Below are positions 35,359-47,153 of a DNA stretch of 64,000 nt, piece by piece. A model generated the notes under the pieces. It was not told where the DNA came from. It saw only the letters and a program-made list of their open reading frames with translations, and did no database searches. Location: contig JAPEIS010000006.1 of NCBI GenBank assembly GCA_029531795.1, positions 2,294,001-2,358,000 of the forward strand, in the 5' to 3' direction. This stretch comes from Sclerotinia nivalis (lineage: Eukaryota; Ascomycota; Leotiomycetes; Helotiales; Sclerotiniaceae). Position 1 is the first letter of the stretch; each line of letters starts with the position of its first letter. Made by a program: the position numbers and the translations under genes.

Positions 35359-35550
35359 GTATTCCCTTCCTTAGGGTTGAATTCCGTTGAAACGATTAGG
35401 GGGACCAGGTTTATCCAGATAACGATGGTGATAATTACAGATCAGTTTTTGAGTATTCTCCAAATACTTTGTAGACTCTTTGATAGATATATTATAGTTT
35501 ATTTATCGGACAGTATATTTCAGACGGGGGTTATTATGGCTTCGATGTTC

Positions 35551-38400
35551 TTATTGGGAATCCAGGATTTCCTTTATATCGAATTGTTTAATATTTTCAA
35601 TTTCGATAAAAGAAAAAGGCAGATTACATTGATCGGGGATAAGATTATTATTGACAAGATATAATAGGTTAATATGAAAGATTGGATGATTTCTTATAAA
35701 AATAAGGAATTCCAGTTTATAAGTGTACAAATCTATACTTTTCAAAATTCGAAAGGGATTTAAGTTTTTTCAATCTAACTTCTTTTGAGAACAAAAAGTT
35801 CGGATATTCTTAACATTAAACTAAACTAGATCTCTAGATTGATATCGATAAACAAACAAACAATAGAAATCAGTATTCTTCGAATAACGAGTTTGATTAG
35901 TAATCAGTTCGATTTTCAGGTGATCGACAATCGATTTTATCTTTTTGACGAATTCCTTAGTGTCCAGAACTCCAGGGTGATTGAAAAGTGCAGCGGGTTT
36001 GAAATCTATTCGGGGATGGAAACCGTAATTGACAAAGAATGGTGATAAACGGGAGCTTTCGAATTAGATAGAATTAATTGAGAATTCAACGATCGATAGC
36101 TATTCAGATCAATCGTTTTGTAGATAGGATATATACAAACGAAGGTATTATTCGAATATTGTATTCGCCTTTTCCATTTGTTCATTGGTTTTAGGATAAT
36201 AAATTGTTGATAACTTCGAAACAATATCTAATTGTTTACAGATATACTTTCAGAAATCAGAGATAAATTGAGCTTTACAATCAGATATAATAATTTGTAA
36301 TAAACTATAGAGTTTTTATATATACTTTAGGAACAGATAGAAGATTTCTTTGGAATTATAGGTTCTTTAGTAGGGTAGGAAATGTTTCATTTTGGTTAAT
36401 CGATCGATTACAACAAATATTGTATTATATCCAAAGCTTTTCGGAAAATGAATGATGAAATCGATTGAGATATCTTTTTAGGTTTGTTACAGGATCGGGA
36501 GAAAATGTAAGACTTTTTTTTGTTTTCTACAGTTTGAGGCGGTTCGGTAGCAATTATGATAATTGTATATCCAACAGAAGATATAATTGTAATATCCAGA
36601 CCAATAGTAGTTTCGAGAAAGTAGTTCGAAAGTACAGATATAGTGTAAATGTTCGGTAATAAAGAAATTGTGGATTATTTGAAGGAGTTTTGCTTTTAGA
36701 GGATCGTAATTAGGAATATAAAGCTTTTTATGATAATATAATAAATCATTATTTATAGTATATTCAGATAATATAATATGCAGATGTTTAATAATATTTT
36801 TTTTTAAAGTTTTTAAGATCGATAGTGGAAGCAGATTGAACAGGTAAACTTCAACAAGTAAAGGTTTTAGTTTTTCAGGGGGTTCCAATTGTATAGATTT
36901 AGGTAATTGGATAGGGATTGGATTATCGGGTATTGTAAGTGGTTCAGATTCACAGGCAGGTAATCTAGGTTTGTAGATAGATAATTCGGGATTGCGGATA
37001 AACGATAGAATATTGATATAGATTTGGTTATAAATTGTAATTGCGAAACAAATTTTCTTCTTTGGTTTAATAATAGGAAATAGATTTATATTTAGATTTT
37101 CGGTTTTCAGAATAATCTGATTTTGATGAAAAAAGTATTCATTCTTTTCTTTAAGCAAATCCTTTGATCTCCTAATTAGAATATCGGGTTTTGCTTTTTG
37201 CTTTTTGGAATAGTATGTAATCTTGAAATTGAAATGGGATAGAAATTCAGATCAATAGGTTTGATGATAATTCAATAGCTTTGTTGTTGTAAAGTACTTC
37301 AGATTTTTATGGTCCGTAATGATCTTGATCAGGGAAGAGGCGTTTTCTAATTCGGATCGTTATTCTTCGAAACAGTGGATAATTGTTAGTAATTCTTTAT
37401 CATAAATCTCGTAGTTACATTTTGCAATCGAATACTTCTTTGAGAAATATACAACAGGTTTCAGAATCTTATCGTCATTATATTGGGAAAGGATTTTAGT
37501 AGATACATAATCCGATATATTCGTTTTTAGGATTATATTCTTTTCCCAATCGAAAAAGGTTAATACAGGTGTTGCCGTAAATGCGGCTTTCAGATTCGAA
37601 AACGATTTTTTATAATTAGAATCCTATTAGAAGACTATATTTTTTTTGATCAGGTTTATTATTGGGCGAATGATCGAAAAGAAGTTGCAAATAAAACATC
37701 GATAGAAATTGCTAAACCTTATAAATATTTGTATATCCGTTAGGTTTTTCAGCGTTTTCTAATCAATTATCGTTTTAATCTTGGCTAGGTTCATTCGGAT
37801 CCCCTTTCGGTTTACAATTAGACTCAGGAATTTCGTTTTAGATTTCAGAAATTCGTATTTCGATAGATTGGTATACAATCTGGTTTTCTGTAAGGCGTTT
37901 AGTATTTTTTGTATATACTTTATATATTCAAAACAGATCTTGTTATAAATCAGAATATCATTCAGATAAGTAATGCAGAATATATCTAGGTATTCTTTTA
38001 GAATATCGTTGATAAATCGTTGAAATGTTGTTGGGGCTTTGATTAGTTCGAACAATATAACCAAGGTTTTGAACAAATCGAATCGAGTATGGAATATAGT
38101 TAGGTATTCTTATTCTTTTTTGATTTGGATATTATTGAAAACCGAGATGATATTTATTTTTGTAAAATATTTCATCTCTTTCAAATTATTTAAGGATTCT
38201 TTGGTTAAAGGTAACGGGTATCGGTTTTTCATAGACAGGTTATTCAATGTATGATAGTTTATACAGAATCGAAGATTATCATTGGGTTTCTTAACAAATA
38301 AGATAGGTGAAGTGGAAGCGGAGAAATTCGGTTGGATGAATCCTTTTGCTAGGTTTTTCCTTAATCATTTTTGCAAAGCTTTCAATTCGTTCTGAGATAT
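35551..38400 (-). pseudogene. Gypsy pol remnants: reverse transcriptase, RNase H, integrase, chromodomain
   Basis: Minus-strand pieces in order. Reverse transcriptase at 37759-38076: APTTFQRFINDIL and YLNDILIY, where active enzymes have YLDDILIY. RNase H-like region around 37200-37650. Integrase zinc-binding region at 36487-37158: EHLHYICTFELLSRNYYW, with a histidine/cysteine finger in which cysteines have become tyrosines. C-terminal segment at 35551-35745: HPIFHINLLYLVNNNLIPDQ followed by FDIKEILDSQ, matching the FHVSLLxP...WEVEEILDSR start of a chromodomain. Stops are frequent, so no product is expected. Confidence 0.85.
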
Positions 38401-38841
38401 TGAATACAGGGCTCCAAACGGTAGTTTAGCTTTATTTTGTAGTCGGATATCATGATTGTATGGGTGGTGTGGAGGTAGTTTGTCAGTGTTATATAGAGAA
38501 AATATGTTGATCTACAAACGGAATTCAGTAGGCAGGTTTTTGAGAGCAGGGTCTTCTTTTTCCTTCAGGATTCGGTTTATCAAATCGATACTAGCTTGGA
38601 ATATCTTGTAGCTTCGACGGGTGTATATCGAGCAAGTTCGAATTGAAACGTTTGCTATATCTTTTTTCTTTAGTGTTTCAGGATGAAGTGGTAGATAAAT
38701 AGGATGGGCTTTGATAGGGATATCGGATAGGGTTCGGATATTCGATAATTGTGTAGGCGTATTATAGGATTTCCAGTAAAACTCGTTATCGAAGCGAAAG
38801 GTATTGGATGCGAATTCGATATAGGGATCGTACTTTTTTAG

Positions 38842-39234
38842 CTAGGTCAATTCTAGGACAATCGGATAATAAATTAGTTCAGTAATGTAGATTTTCGATC
38901 TTTTCTTATAATGATCGTTGATTTGCAGATTGGTTAGAATGTAATGATCTATTCGGTTTTCGGGTAATATTTTTCTATCGAATCCAATGATTTCGAACGG
39001 GATAGGTAATTTGTATATTGGGAGCTTGGTAGTTTTCATTCAATTTCGATTTGCGAAAGTATATTCTTTGTATTCGTTATCCATTATAGTGTAAGTGGGA
39101 TAGAATCGATCAGGTGTCGATAGGATAGTAATAGATAATATTATCAGATTTGTTCGATTGTTTGTTTCTTTAGCGAAAGATAAGCTTTGAATTGTGGTGG
39201 CGGATAGACGTAGTGTATACGAAGCTTTCGTTTG
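38842..39234 (-). pseudogene. Gypsy protease remnant
   Basis: Minus-strand fragment between gag and reverse transcriptase containing LPIPFEIIGFDRKILPENRI, HYILTNLQINDH and YYPIVLELT; functional relatives end this region with a PIILGxPWL-like block. Assigned by position and pattern; broken by stops. Confidence 0.6.
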
Positions 39235-39242
39235 ACAACGAT

Positions 39243-40260
39243 TTATGCTAGGTGGGCTCTGTTTCCCGAACTCGGGGAACCGGAAGGGGACAGATTGTAT
39301 GGTGATATAGTATACGGTTGAATCTGGGTGGAAGACGGAACAGGGGATAACGGGGCAGGATTGGTAAGGTTAGTTTTAGCTTGCATGGGACGATTATCTG
39401 GGAACAGGTAATCTTTCATACAATGATCGATCGATTCATAATGGAAGTATTTCCCTTGTTTGTGTTTATTAGTATGTCTTTGGGAACTGAGATTCATTGG
39501 GTCTCCAGTAGGCATAGTTGTAATAGGAGCAGCAGATCGGGTAATAACATTCGGGGACGGAGTAGGGGTACGGTTAACAGAATTCAGATTTTGAATTGTA
39601 GTACAGAATGATAGAACGATTGGGTTGCAACCGGAACCGGTCGGTTTTATCAGGTACAGACAACGATTCTCCAATGTCTGTACGAAAGCGGTGAATGTAT
39701 CGGTGCTATTTGTAGGTGGCTCAGCAATAACAATTTGGTTTTTCAGTTTGCTCGATAGAGCTTGTTTTAATAGGATAATCAGGGTACTATTGTTATCGAC
39801 CATCCCGATTTCCAACGTTAGTCTCTGGAACTCAGTATAGAAGATATGAAACGGTTGATTCCTTTATTTCAGATTGATCAAGAGTTTTCAAACCTCAGTT
39901 TGTTTGTTTTGGTTTTTATAAGCTCTTTTCAGTATTTGCAATAGATCCTTATAATTAACAAGTTTAACAAATTGCCCTTTGATATTATATAATCGAATTT
40001 GTACGGCAATGGGTTCAATTAATCTTCCAGTTATATAAGTCAAACGGGAATATAGGAAAGTAAAGCAATCGGAATTGGTATACATTTTATTCTATATTTG
40101 ATCGATAAATCGATCAAGATTGATTTTCGTTTTATCAAACGATGCGGGGTTAGGTATCTTCTCATTCAATTGAGGCTTCGATAGAACAAAAACAACGGTT
40201 GGGATTGTAACGGACGTCAGGGGCAAGGAATCAGTTGAAACAAACGAAGCGATAGAGATG
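39243..40260 (-). pseudogene. Gypsy gag remnant
   Basis: The longest open piece (39243-39815) has a capsid-like helical segment (LIILLKQALSSKLKNQI, FTAFVQTLENRCLYL) and then KYFHYESIDHCMKDY. The latter is a CCHC zinc knuckle with spacing kept (x2, x4, H, x4) but all three cysteines replaced by tyrosine, as expected from G-to-A changes of TGC/TGT. A further fragment lies at 39888-40085. Confidence 0.8.
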
Positions 40261-40555
40261 GAATGAAGTTAAATCAGATAGGTAATCAATTTATCGTTCT
40301 TTTCCTTTTATTATATGAATACGGTTTTTTCGATTTGTAGATCGAGAATAAGCTTTTGAATTGCAGATTGCAGATCGGTTATATTTGCTTTTACTCTTAT
40401 ATTATAATCGTAAAGGGAAGTGAAATAATGATATCAGATCGCAATATCGCTGGCTACAATAGTAGCGAATTCTTCAGGGGAGCCGGGCTGGCTAGGCGGG
40501 TGCGGACGGGACGATATCGTAGAAGTGTCGGTACAGATAGGTGGGAGCTACGTAG

Positions 40556-40768
40556 TATTACAGAAGCAACAGACAGGACAACAGGAATCACTTTTATTAA
40601 TAAGATGTAGTTCGAAGAGCTATATTTCTATAGAAGGAACGGTTCCTTAAATACATTTATGTGTAGCGCTAGCCCCGACCGGGGCTAGCCTACACTTATC
40701 CGAAGTCCGACTCCTATGGGTCGGAACCCGAGCGGTCTCCGTATACCATATACGGGGACCCCGTGACA
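40556..40768 (-). repeat. Gypsy LTR, right copy (5' LTR), well preserved
   Basis: 213 bases, GC-rich relative to the rest of the island. Carries a palindrome at 40668-40689 (GCTAGCCCCGACCGGGGCTAGC shortened: arms GCTAGCCCC and GGGGCTAGC) that is spoiled in the left copy. Confidence 0.92.
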
Positions 40769-40786
40769 AAAGTCCCCTTTTAATAT

Positions 40787-41539
40787 TCATGATTCAAATT
40801 TCTTTGTTAGTTTTTCTGAATATTGAAAATTGAAAACGAATGCTTTACAATTAAACATTTGTAGATTCGAGAAATCCGATAATCTGCTATAATATATTTC
40901 GAAAGGAATTATCGCTATAAATAAAGATCCTGATTTCCTGAATAATAGAGCTTTCGTTGGAGCTTTATTGTATAACCAAATAGCATAACGAATCATCAGT
41001 TCCCATTGATCGTTTAATATACCTACCTAATCGAATAAACTCCTAGATCTAGTATTAATATCTTGAATTTGTTTTTCGGCGATTTTATTCATTGAATGCT
41101 TTCTTAAAAGAAAAGATTCGAATTATATACCAAGTTTTTTAAATTCGTCTTAAAATGCTATACCAAATTTGCCTTTTCTATTATCTATACAAACAATTAC
41201 AACTTTTTCTTTTATTTCGTTTTCAATTTCCTTAATAAAATCTATTAAAACAAGAACCATTATTATAGCTTTTTTATCCTTCATATAATATATCCAATCA
41301 ACTTTTGTAATATCATCTATAATGAAAAGAAAATATCTATTTCCATTTATCAAAAAAGAAAGAATTCCTAAAAAATCACAATATATACATCGAAGCTTTT
41401 TGAATATACAAACAATTATCTTTTTATTGAAATACTCTCTTATTCGTTCTAAAAGGTATAATCCGTAAGCTTTTCTTTTTTTCGTTTTGGATCTTTTAAC
41501 AAATTTCAATCCTTTAGATCTTTTCTTCAATCTATCCAT
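40787..41539 (-). pseudogene. Copia integrase remnant
   Basis: Minus-strand pieces. 41150-41539 has the integrase core start: CDFLGILSFLINGNRYFLFIIDD and WIYYMKDKK, corresponding to D(L)xGPL...GxRYFLxFIDDxTRxxWVYFLK in live elements. 40787-40996 has RYAIWLYNKAPTKAL and FEIYYSRLSDFSNLQMFNCKAFV, corresponding to AxYLxNRxPTKAL and the PxExW...P.LxxLRxFGCxAYV block. Broken by stops. Confidence 0.85.
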
Positions 41540-43005
41540 TTAATCGTAATTGAGATACCCTAAACATCGATATATCAATTCTACATTTGTTTCTTCGAGA
41601 TTTCCTTTTTTGTTATTTTGAAGAATAAGATTCGCTATATTTATTTGAGATGATTGTTTGATTATATATGATCCGGATATAAGTTTTGTAGTGAATTGAA
41701 ATTGTTCGAATTTCCAACAAGAAGTTGAATCTTCTTCAAAGATAACTTTACATTTTGTTGATATAAGAAGTTTGATAAATATTAATTGTATATTTCTGAA
41801 TTCTGATACAAACCAAACATTTGTAAATTCGAAATTGCTAATCCTAGTTTTCCCAAACGTAGTACTTTTAATATAAGTATTATTTGCAATCTTCACATTC
41901 CTTGGGATCGATCAATATTGAATATATTCAAGATTATCGATTTAACTAATGAAATATTGAATGGCTTCTAAATCAAATATCCAATCTGTATTTGAATCAA
42001 TCATATATATAGCAAACCCTGAATAAACGGTACCATTGTATTGATCTTCTTCAGCTATTTGAATTTCAGCTTCTTCATCATCATTATCATCCTTCCCTTT
42101 CTTGCCTTTTCTAATAAATGCTTTGGCTTTTACTAAAGTACAATAATCCTTTTGATAATGATTATATTTATAATAGAATCGATATTGATCCTTTGCAATT
42201 CCTCCATTTGATATATAATCTCCACAACCATTACCTCGATTTCATTTGCTGCGATCGTTTCTATTATATCCTCAGTTGCCACCTTTACCTTTGCTACCTC
42301 GAAAAGTATTTCGTCCTTTTCGACCTCAACCGTTTCCCTTCATATTAGAATGATTATTGTCAACATAAACTACCGTAACAATAATTGGTTTTTTATAAAC
42401 ACTAAAGATCATTATTATTTATTGAAGATTCTGATCGGTATTAAAAACAAACATCTTTGCTATTTGTCAATCTTCTGTTTCGGGAATTTTATTTATGAAT
42501 TGAATATGAATCTCTTTATAGTTGATTAATTATATACTATTGAAAATTTATCATTGATAATAAAGAAAACATTCGACGAAATTTCGAAGAGTTTAAGTTT
42601 TGGGATTGAAGATTTCGAATAGAAATTGACGATGAACTTCAATAACAAAATAAAAGTGAACACTATTGTCGTATGATTTGAGAGTTTCTTATATAGAAAC
42701 AATATCGAGATTATCAATATACTCAACAAGGCTTGAACAATAAATTGTATTTATTTCAAAATTGAGTATAACAATTGTATAACCTCTTCTTTTCTTGTAA
42801 TCATGAAATAAAGTATCGGAATAATCTAGATCGAAAGGATCTGGTTGATTTTCGGTATTATTGATAATATCGATAGCTTTAGCTACACCAAATGCAAACA
42901 AACAGGATTCCTTGAATTCATTCCAATTATCTCCATTGAAAACAACAATACTGCCCTATTTCGTAGAGACTATAACAAATTCAAAAATTGGGTTGGAAAA
43001 CGCCA
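41540..43005 (-). pseudogene. Copia gag and protease remnants
   Basis: The gag frame begins ATG at 43003-43005 (MAFSNPIFEFVIVSTK) and is cut by a TAG, then continues VFNGDNWNEFKESCLFAFGVAKA, the usual FxGxNWxxWK start of Copia capsids. 41540-41896 is the protease/pre-integrase region (ends in a truncated CLGYLNYD, the HRRLGHxN-like motif). Stops and AT enrichment throughout. Confidence 0.75.
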
Positions 43006-43109
43006 TTGTTGATTTTTGTATAAATAACGTGTTCTGAAGAAGAATATGATATGATATTGTATTGTAGTAAGCAAGTCTTCATGTATATGTCTACACAGAG
43101 CTTATAACC

Positions 43110-43227
43110 TATTGAAAGGATAATCAAGTATATATTATTGTGTGTAACTAATATTCTATGATACAGCTTGAAGAGATATATATGCTAGTGCGGAAGCTAG
43201 TATTAGCGAGCATCACGTGTTCTAACA
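43110..43227 (-). repeat. Copia LTR, right copy (5' LTR)
   Basis: 118 bases, pairs with 32674-32791; first dinucleotide is TA instead of TG, a RIP-type change. It keeps more GC than the left copy (CGAGCATCACGTG versus CGAATATTATATA). Confidence 0.9.
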
Positions 43228-43894
43228 AATATAATATATATATATATTTTTTCCCCAAAAAAAAAAAAAAAAAATTTCATAAAAAGTAAAAAGGAAGAAG
43301 AATCTCAAGATTGAAATATTTATTTCTTAATCCAATCAATAAATTATCATTTACTAATTGATATACATAAATACACATTAAACCATTTCCAGAATGTTTA
43401 TTTTGCCGTATCGCTGTTCCTTTCAAAGGAAAGGGAATACTATTTGCTTGCTTGCTTGCTTGCTTGCTTGCTCTTTCTTTGAATCTTTGAATCAAATCAT
43501 CAACCAACCGCTCGCTATTCGATGAAAGAGGTTTTTCATCATGATGGATTTTTTGGTCCTGCTTTTTCATCCAGTTTTTCTCGTCCACTTTTCTCGTCTA
43601 GTCGTCCCGTGATTTTCCGTGCTGTGCCGTGACATACCGTGGCAAATCGATATCGATATCGTGTAATACTAATACTCTTCACAGTATGCTGTGCCGTGAC
43701 ATGTCGATGTCGATATCAATGTCCCGTAATACTAATACTCTTCACAGAAGAGTTCTTCACTGAAGAGAAGTCCAAATCAAAAGTCGGACGATAACCTTCC
43801 CACCTCGTCAAAAATCGACAATATGTCCATGCCCATCATATCCTATCCCATCCATGCCATGCCATGCCATCCCATCCGTTCCATCTAAACGCCC
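43228..43894. other. Intergenic: right flank of island and 3' flank of transcription factor
   Basis: Has a GCTT microsatellite (near 43443-43470), and a tandem pair of diverged ~65-base units at about 43619-43687 and 43688-43747 (shared TGCTGTGCCGTGACAT and TAATACTAATACTCTTCACAG). From 43830 the plus strand is CCAT-rich, that is, ATGG-rich on the coding strand of the neighbouring gene. Confidence 0.6.
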
Positions 43895-46800
43895 TCACCT
43901 AAACCCCTGATCACCCATCCCACCCCATTCATCTCCCGTCCCGCGAGTATCATTTCCAACATTATCAAAAATCCCATCCAAATTCATCTCCGTATTATAC
44001 ACCAAACTTTGGGGATTAAACCCTGCACTTCCCGGTCCAGCTCCAGCTCCAGTTCCAGCTGTACCTGTCGCATTTGCATTTCCGCCCTGCATTAACCCGC
44101 CCATGCGATTTCCTGCACCTCCGTGTCCCGCGCCCGATAGCTCAAATCCCTGTTGACTGTGTATCATATAAGCGGGTATTGGACCGAAAAGTTGTCCCTC
44201 TAAATCATCGTACATTACAGTTCCTGTTCCCGCTCCACTTCCACTCATGTAAATTTGCTGCGCTCTAGGATCATCCAAGCCACTTTCCTGCTTTAGATGT
44301 TGCGCGTCGAATTCCATCATTGGTTGATTTGGATATGCAAAAGGATCTGTGGATGGAAACATCAATCCGGTGAGATATGGTATGCTATTATTAGCATTGA
44401 ATTGATTTTGCATACCATAATGTGGGATGCTATGACTAGTCGAAGATACGCTTTCGGGAGTGCCAGCATTGGATAAATCGCTGGGCGAAACGAGATCTTG
44501 AAAACCTTGTCGAAGGTTTGGATTGGATGCTGTGTTCAGTTGAAAACGATTGTTAAGATTTTGCATAGGAAGACCGCTGGTTTGAAGAGAGGTGGTAGTT
44601 TGGGGAAATGTTGTGGCGCGAGGTATTGGAGTTGTGTGGCTTGAACTTGGTCTTGGGATCTCAGGGCTACTTCGATGCGTTAGATGTGCAGATGCAGGCG
44701 CTGGTCTTTTTTTCTTTGATGGAACCGAAGTGGTTCGATTTTTTAACTTCTCGGGTAGTTGTTCAAAAAGTGGCTAATTTGCGTTAGAAAAATATTATAT
44801 GGTAAGATGTTGCACTAACCTTGAGAGTTTCAGAACATCTATCAGCAGCCATACTTCTTTGAGCAAGGCCAATCAAAGCATCCTTTCCATCATTTGCATC
44901 TGCCAAAATCTCTGCAGCTCCACTCTTATCGGGATTCTCAAGGACGTAGTATACTAGGGATATGACGGAGAAGAAGGTTGTGTACATGGTAAACCAATAT
45001 GCTCCTCTCAAGAGAGCTTGCTTCTTCATCTCTGCGGTAATATGAATGATATTACGAGCTACACTGACACCAGCAGCTGCACATGCGTATGATCTTTCAT
45101 CAATGATCTTCCCAGCACAACTCTTTCCAGAAACATAATGAAGAAAGGGTCGATATAACATCATTTGAACATGTGCGTAGGCTAATCGTAGGAGTTGTTG
45201 AACGCTGTACTATGGTTAGCAAACATTCACCAAAGGTTTCGACCACTCAAGTGGCCCTTGCGTTCTGTATCGAAGTATAGGATACTTGAATTGAAATCTT
45301 ACCGAATCAATTCGGGTGGACCTTCACCTCCAGGACGTAATCCCATGGGTAACATATCCAGCCAGTCTGCTAAATCCTTTTCAATCTCTCTAATTTTTGA
45401 GTGACTAATAGTGTAAGATGCATTACTGTTTCCTGAGATAGACTGCTCCAATCCTTTTATCGGATAAATATGTTTAATAACCTTTGTTGTGATGGCCATG
45501 AGGCGTGTGTGGGCATTCGAAGCCACAAGCAACGACATTTTGCCAGGAGGCATGGGAAGTATCGCGTCCTTGGTTATATACTCATCGTCTACCTCAATTG
45601 GCAAATCTTGGTCGACATCGTCGCTACTTAACATTATAGGAAATCCTAGAATAGCAGAAACGTAGGTATCAAGCTTTCGTATTATCCAGAACACTCGCTT
45701 TCTGGTTTCCCGCTCGATAACATTGAAATTGCCACTCAGGCTACGATGTAAGCCTATGCGTAACGCAGATCTCAGAGCAAGACCTATGTAAGAATAACAT
45801 ATGCTCAAGTTTGATGTTGCTTGTAGGAACAGGACCATGAATATGATTGTTTGCAGAGCCGTCATGTCGCGACAATCAGTCAAATCCATCATTTGCCGAG
45901 CAGCTTTGTAGAACTTGAATCTAATGAACGGTTAGTCTTGTGATATTATGAAGTACAAGGTAGCACAGAATAAAGACGTATGCCCCTCCGCGAAGTTCGA
46001 GTGAGACAAGGCTACGGAGATACATGTAGCATCATCGCTAAAGACAGCACTCACCCTTGATCCATACTACTTTTATACTTCTTCCCATCTGGGTCTGTGG
46101 AACTGGATGGCTCTGACGAGAACATGCAACCTAGGGCTAAAGTCATGTACAGCAATGGCAGAAATCTATGCTCTTGGTCACCAAAACTTTCAGGTGGCAA
46201 ATCGTATATCCTATTAAACATTTCATAAAAACTCGGTTCGTGAACAAAACGTAAGAGACAACAAGCGCAATGCAACGAATCTTCACACAAAGCCATGGCG
46301 ATTTCTCGAGTAGGAAGGTCCATTGTATTGGGAAGACCGGAATCATAAGGAGAATCTGTAAATGATTTTGGAGAATCGAAGGAGGGTGGCATCTGCGCAC
46401 GTGGTAGTTTAGGAAGCAAGTTGGGAGATCCGAGTAAGTTACCAAACTGTTCACGTAGGCGCTTAATAAAAACAGTTCCCGAAGAGCCACCATGAAAGTC
46501 CCAATTACCACGTTCGTCCAGATCAAGTTGTCCAGTAGACTCTATCATTGAACGTAACTGCGCATCTTGTTCTGATAGATGTGGTTGTTGTGGAGTCGCA
46601 TTTGGCATTGAGCTCGTGGTTAAAGGTGTCATTGGCGCAACTTGTCGTTGCTGTAGTAATGCTGCAGCATCTATGTTTGGGTCGTTCAGGTTTATGTTTG
46701 GCAGGTAAGTTTTTATAATGCTCTCTGCTCGTTGTAAGCGGAGCTCCAAAGATTCGAGATAATGCGGCGCGGGGTTCCTTCTCCTGTTTGAAGGCTGGTC

Positions 46801-47153
46801 ATATGTACAATCTGTTAAAGCACATCGGTCAACGCGAGAAGTAAAAAATACAAGATTACATGCAATATCGTACCATAACTATATACAGTGCAATGAGTGC
46901 AAGGTTGCTTTCCATCACATTTTATCTTCTTCCTCCTACATTCATCACAAGCTCTTGTAACTCGTCGCCTCTTTTGTATGGGCGCAGGACGCGGTTGTGA
47001 TGGAGCCGCATGCCAATCCTCCGCTGTCTCGAGGTCGGGAGATGATTGACTTGGACTGATTGGACTTTGTTGACTTTGTTGACCTTGAATTGGTTGTGAT
47101 TGTGGTTGTGATTGTGATGCTGGTGGTTGTTGATCGGGTGATGTTCCTGACAT
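43895..47153 (-). CDS. Zn2Cys6 fungal transcription factor
   Basis: Five exons on the minus strand: 47153-46874, 46811-46055, 45920-45303, 45204-44820 and 44773-43895, giving 972 residues. Introns are 62, 134, 98 and 46 bases, most with ACTAAC/GCTAAC branch sites. The binuclear zinc cluster is complete at Cys 69, 72, 79, 85, 88 and 95 ([20 protein letters not shown]), with its last cysteine supplied after the first splice ([16 protein letters not shown]). A leucine-rich dimerisation helix follows. The middle-homology domain (Fungal_trans) spans about 220-560 ([51 protein letters not shown]). The Gln/Gly-rich C-terminus is disordered and may activate. The zinc cluster resembles that of CTF1/FarA-type regulators, but I cannot name the orthologue. 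It binds DNA in the nucleus. Confidence 0.9.

Larger units (their letters stand above)
35146..40768 (-). mobile_element. Ty3/Gypsy LTR retrotransposon nested in the Copia element
   Basis: 5.6 kb, bounded by 213-bp LTRs (35146-35358 and 40556-40768) whose ends are TGTCAC...GTGACA before mutation, and by the 5-bp duplication AAAGT (35141-35145 and 40769-40773). Minus-strand order gag, protease, reverse transcriptase, RNase H, integrase, chromodomain is that of a chromovirus-type Gypsy element. Inserted into the Copia element, so it is younger. Inactive: many stops and lost catalytic residues. Confidence 0.92.
32674..43227 (-). mobile_element. Ty1/Copia LTR retrotransposon, interrupted and RIP-degraded
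   Basis: Bounded by 118-bp LTRs at 32674-32791 and 43110-43227 and by the 5-bp target duplication AATAT (32669-32673 and 43228-43232). Coding order on the minus strand is gag, protease, integrase, reverse transcriptase, RNase H, which is the Copia order (integrase before reverse transcriptase). A Gypsy element inserted between the integrase and reverse transcriptase parts. Removing it leaves a Copia of about 4.9 kb. Every reading frame is broken by stops, composition is very AT-rich and LTR copies differ by transitions, so it is dead. Confidence 0.9.
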
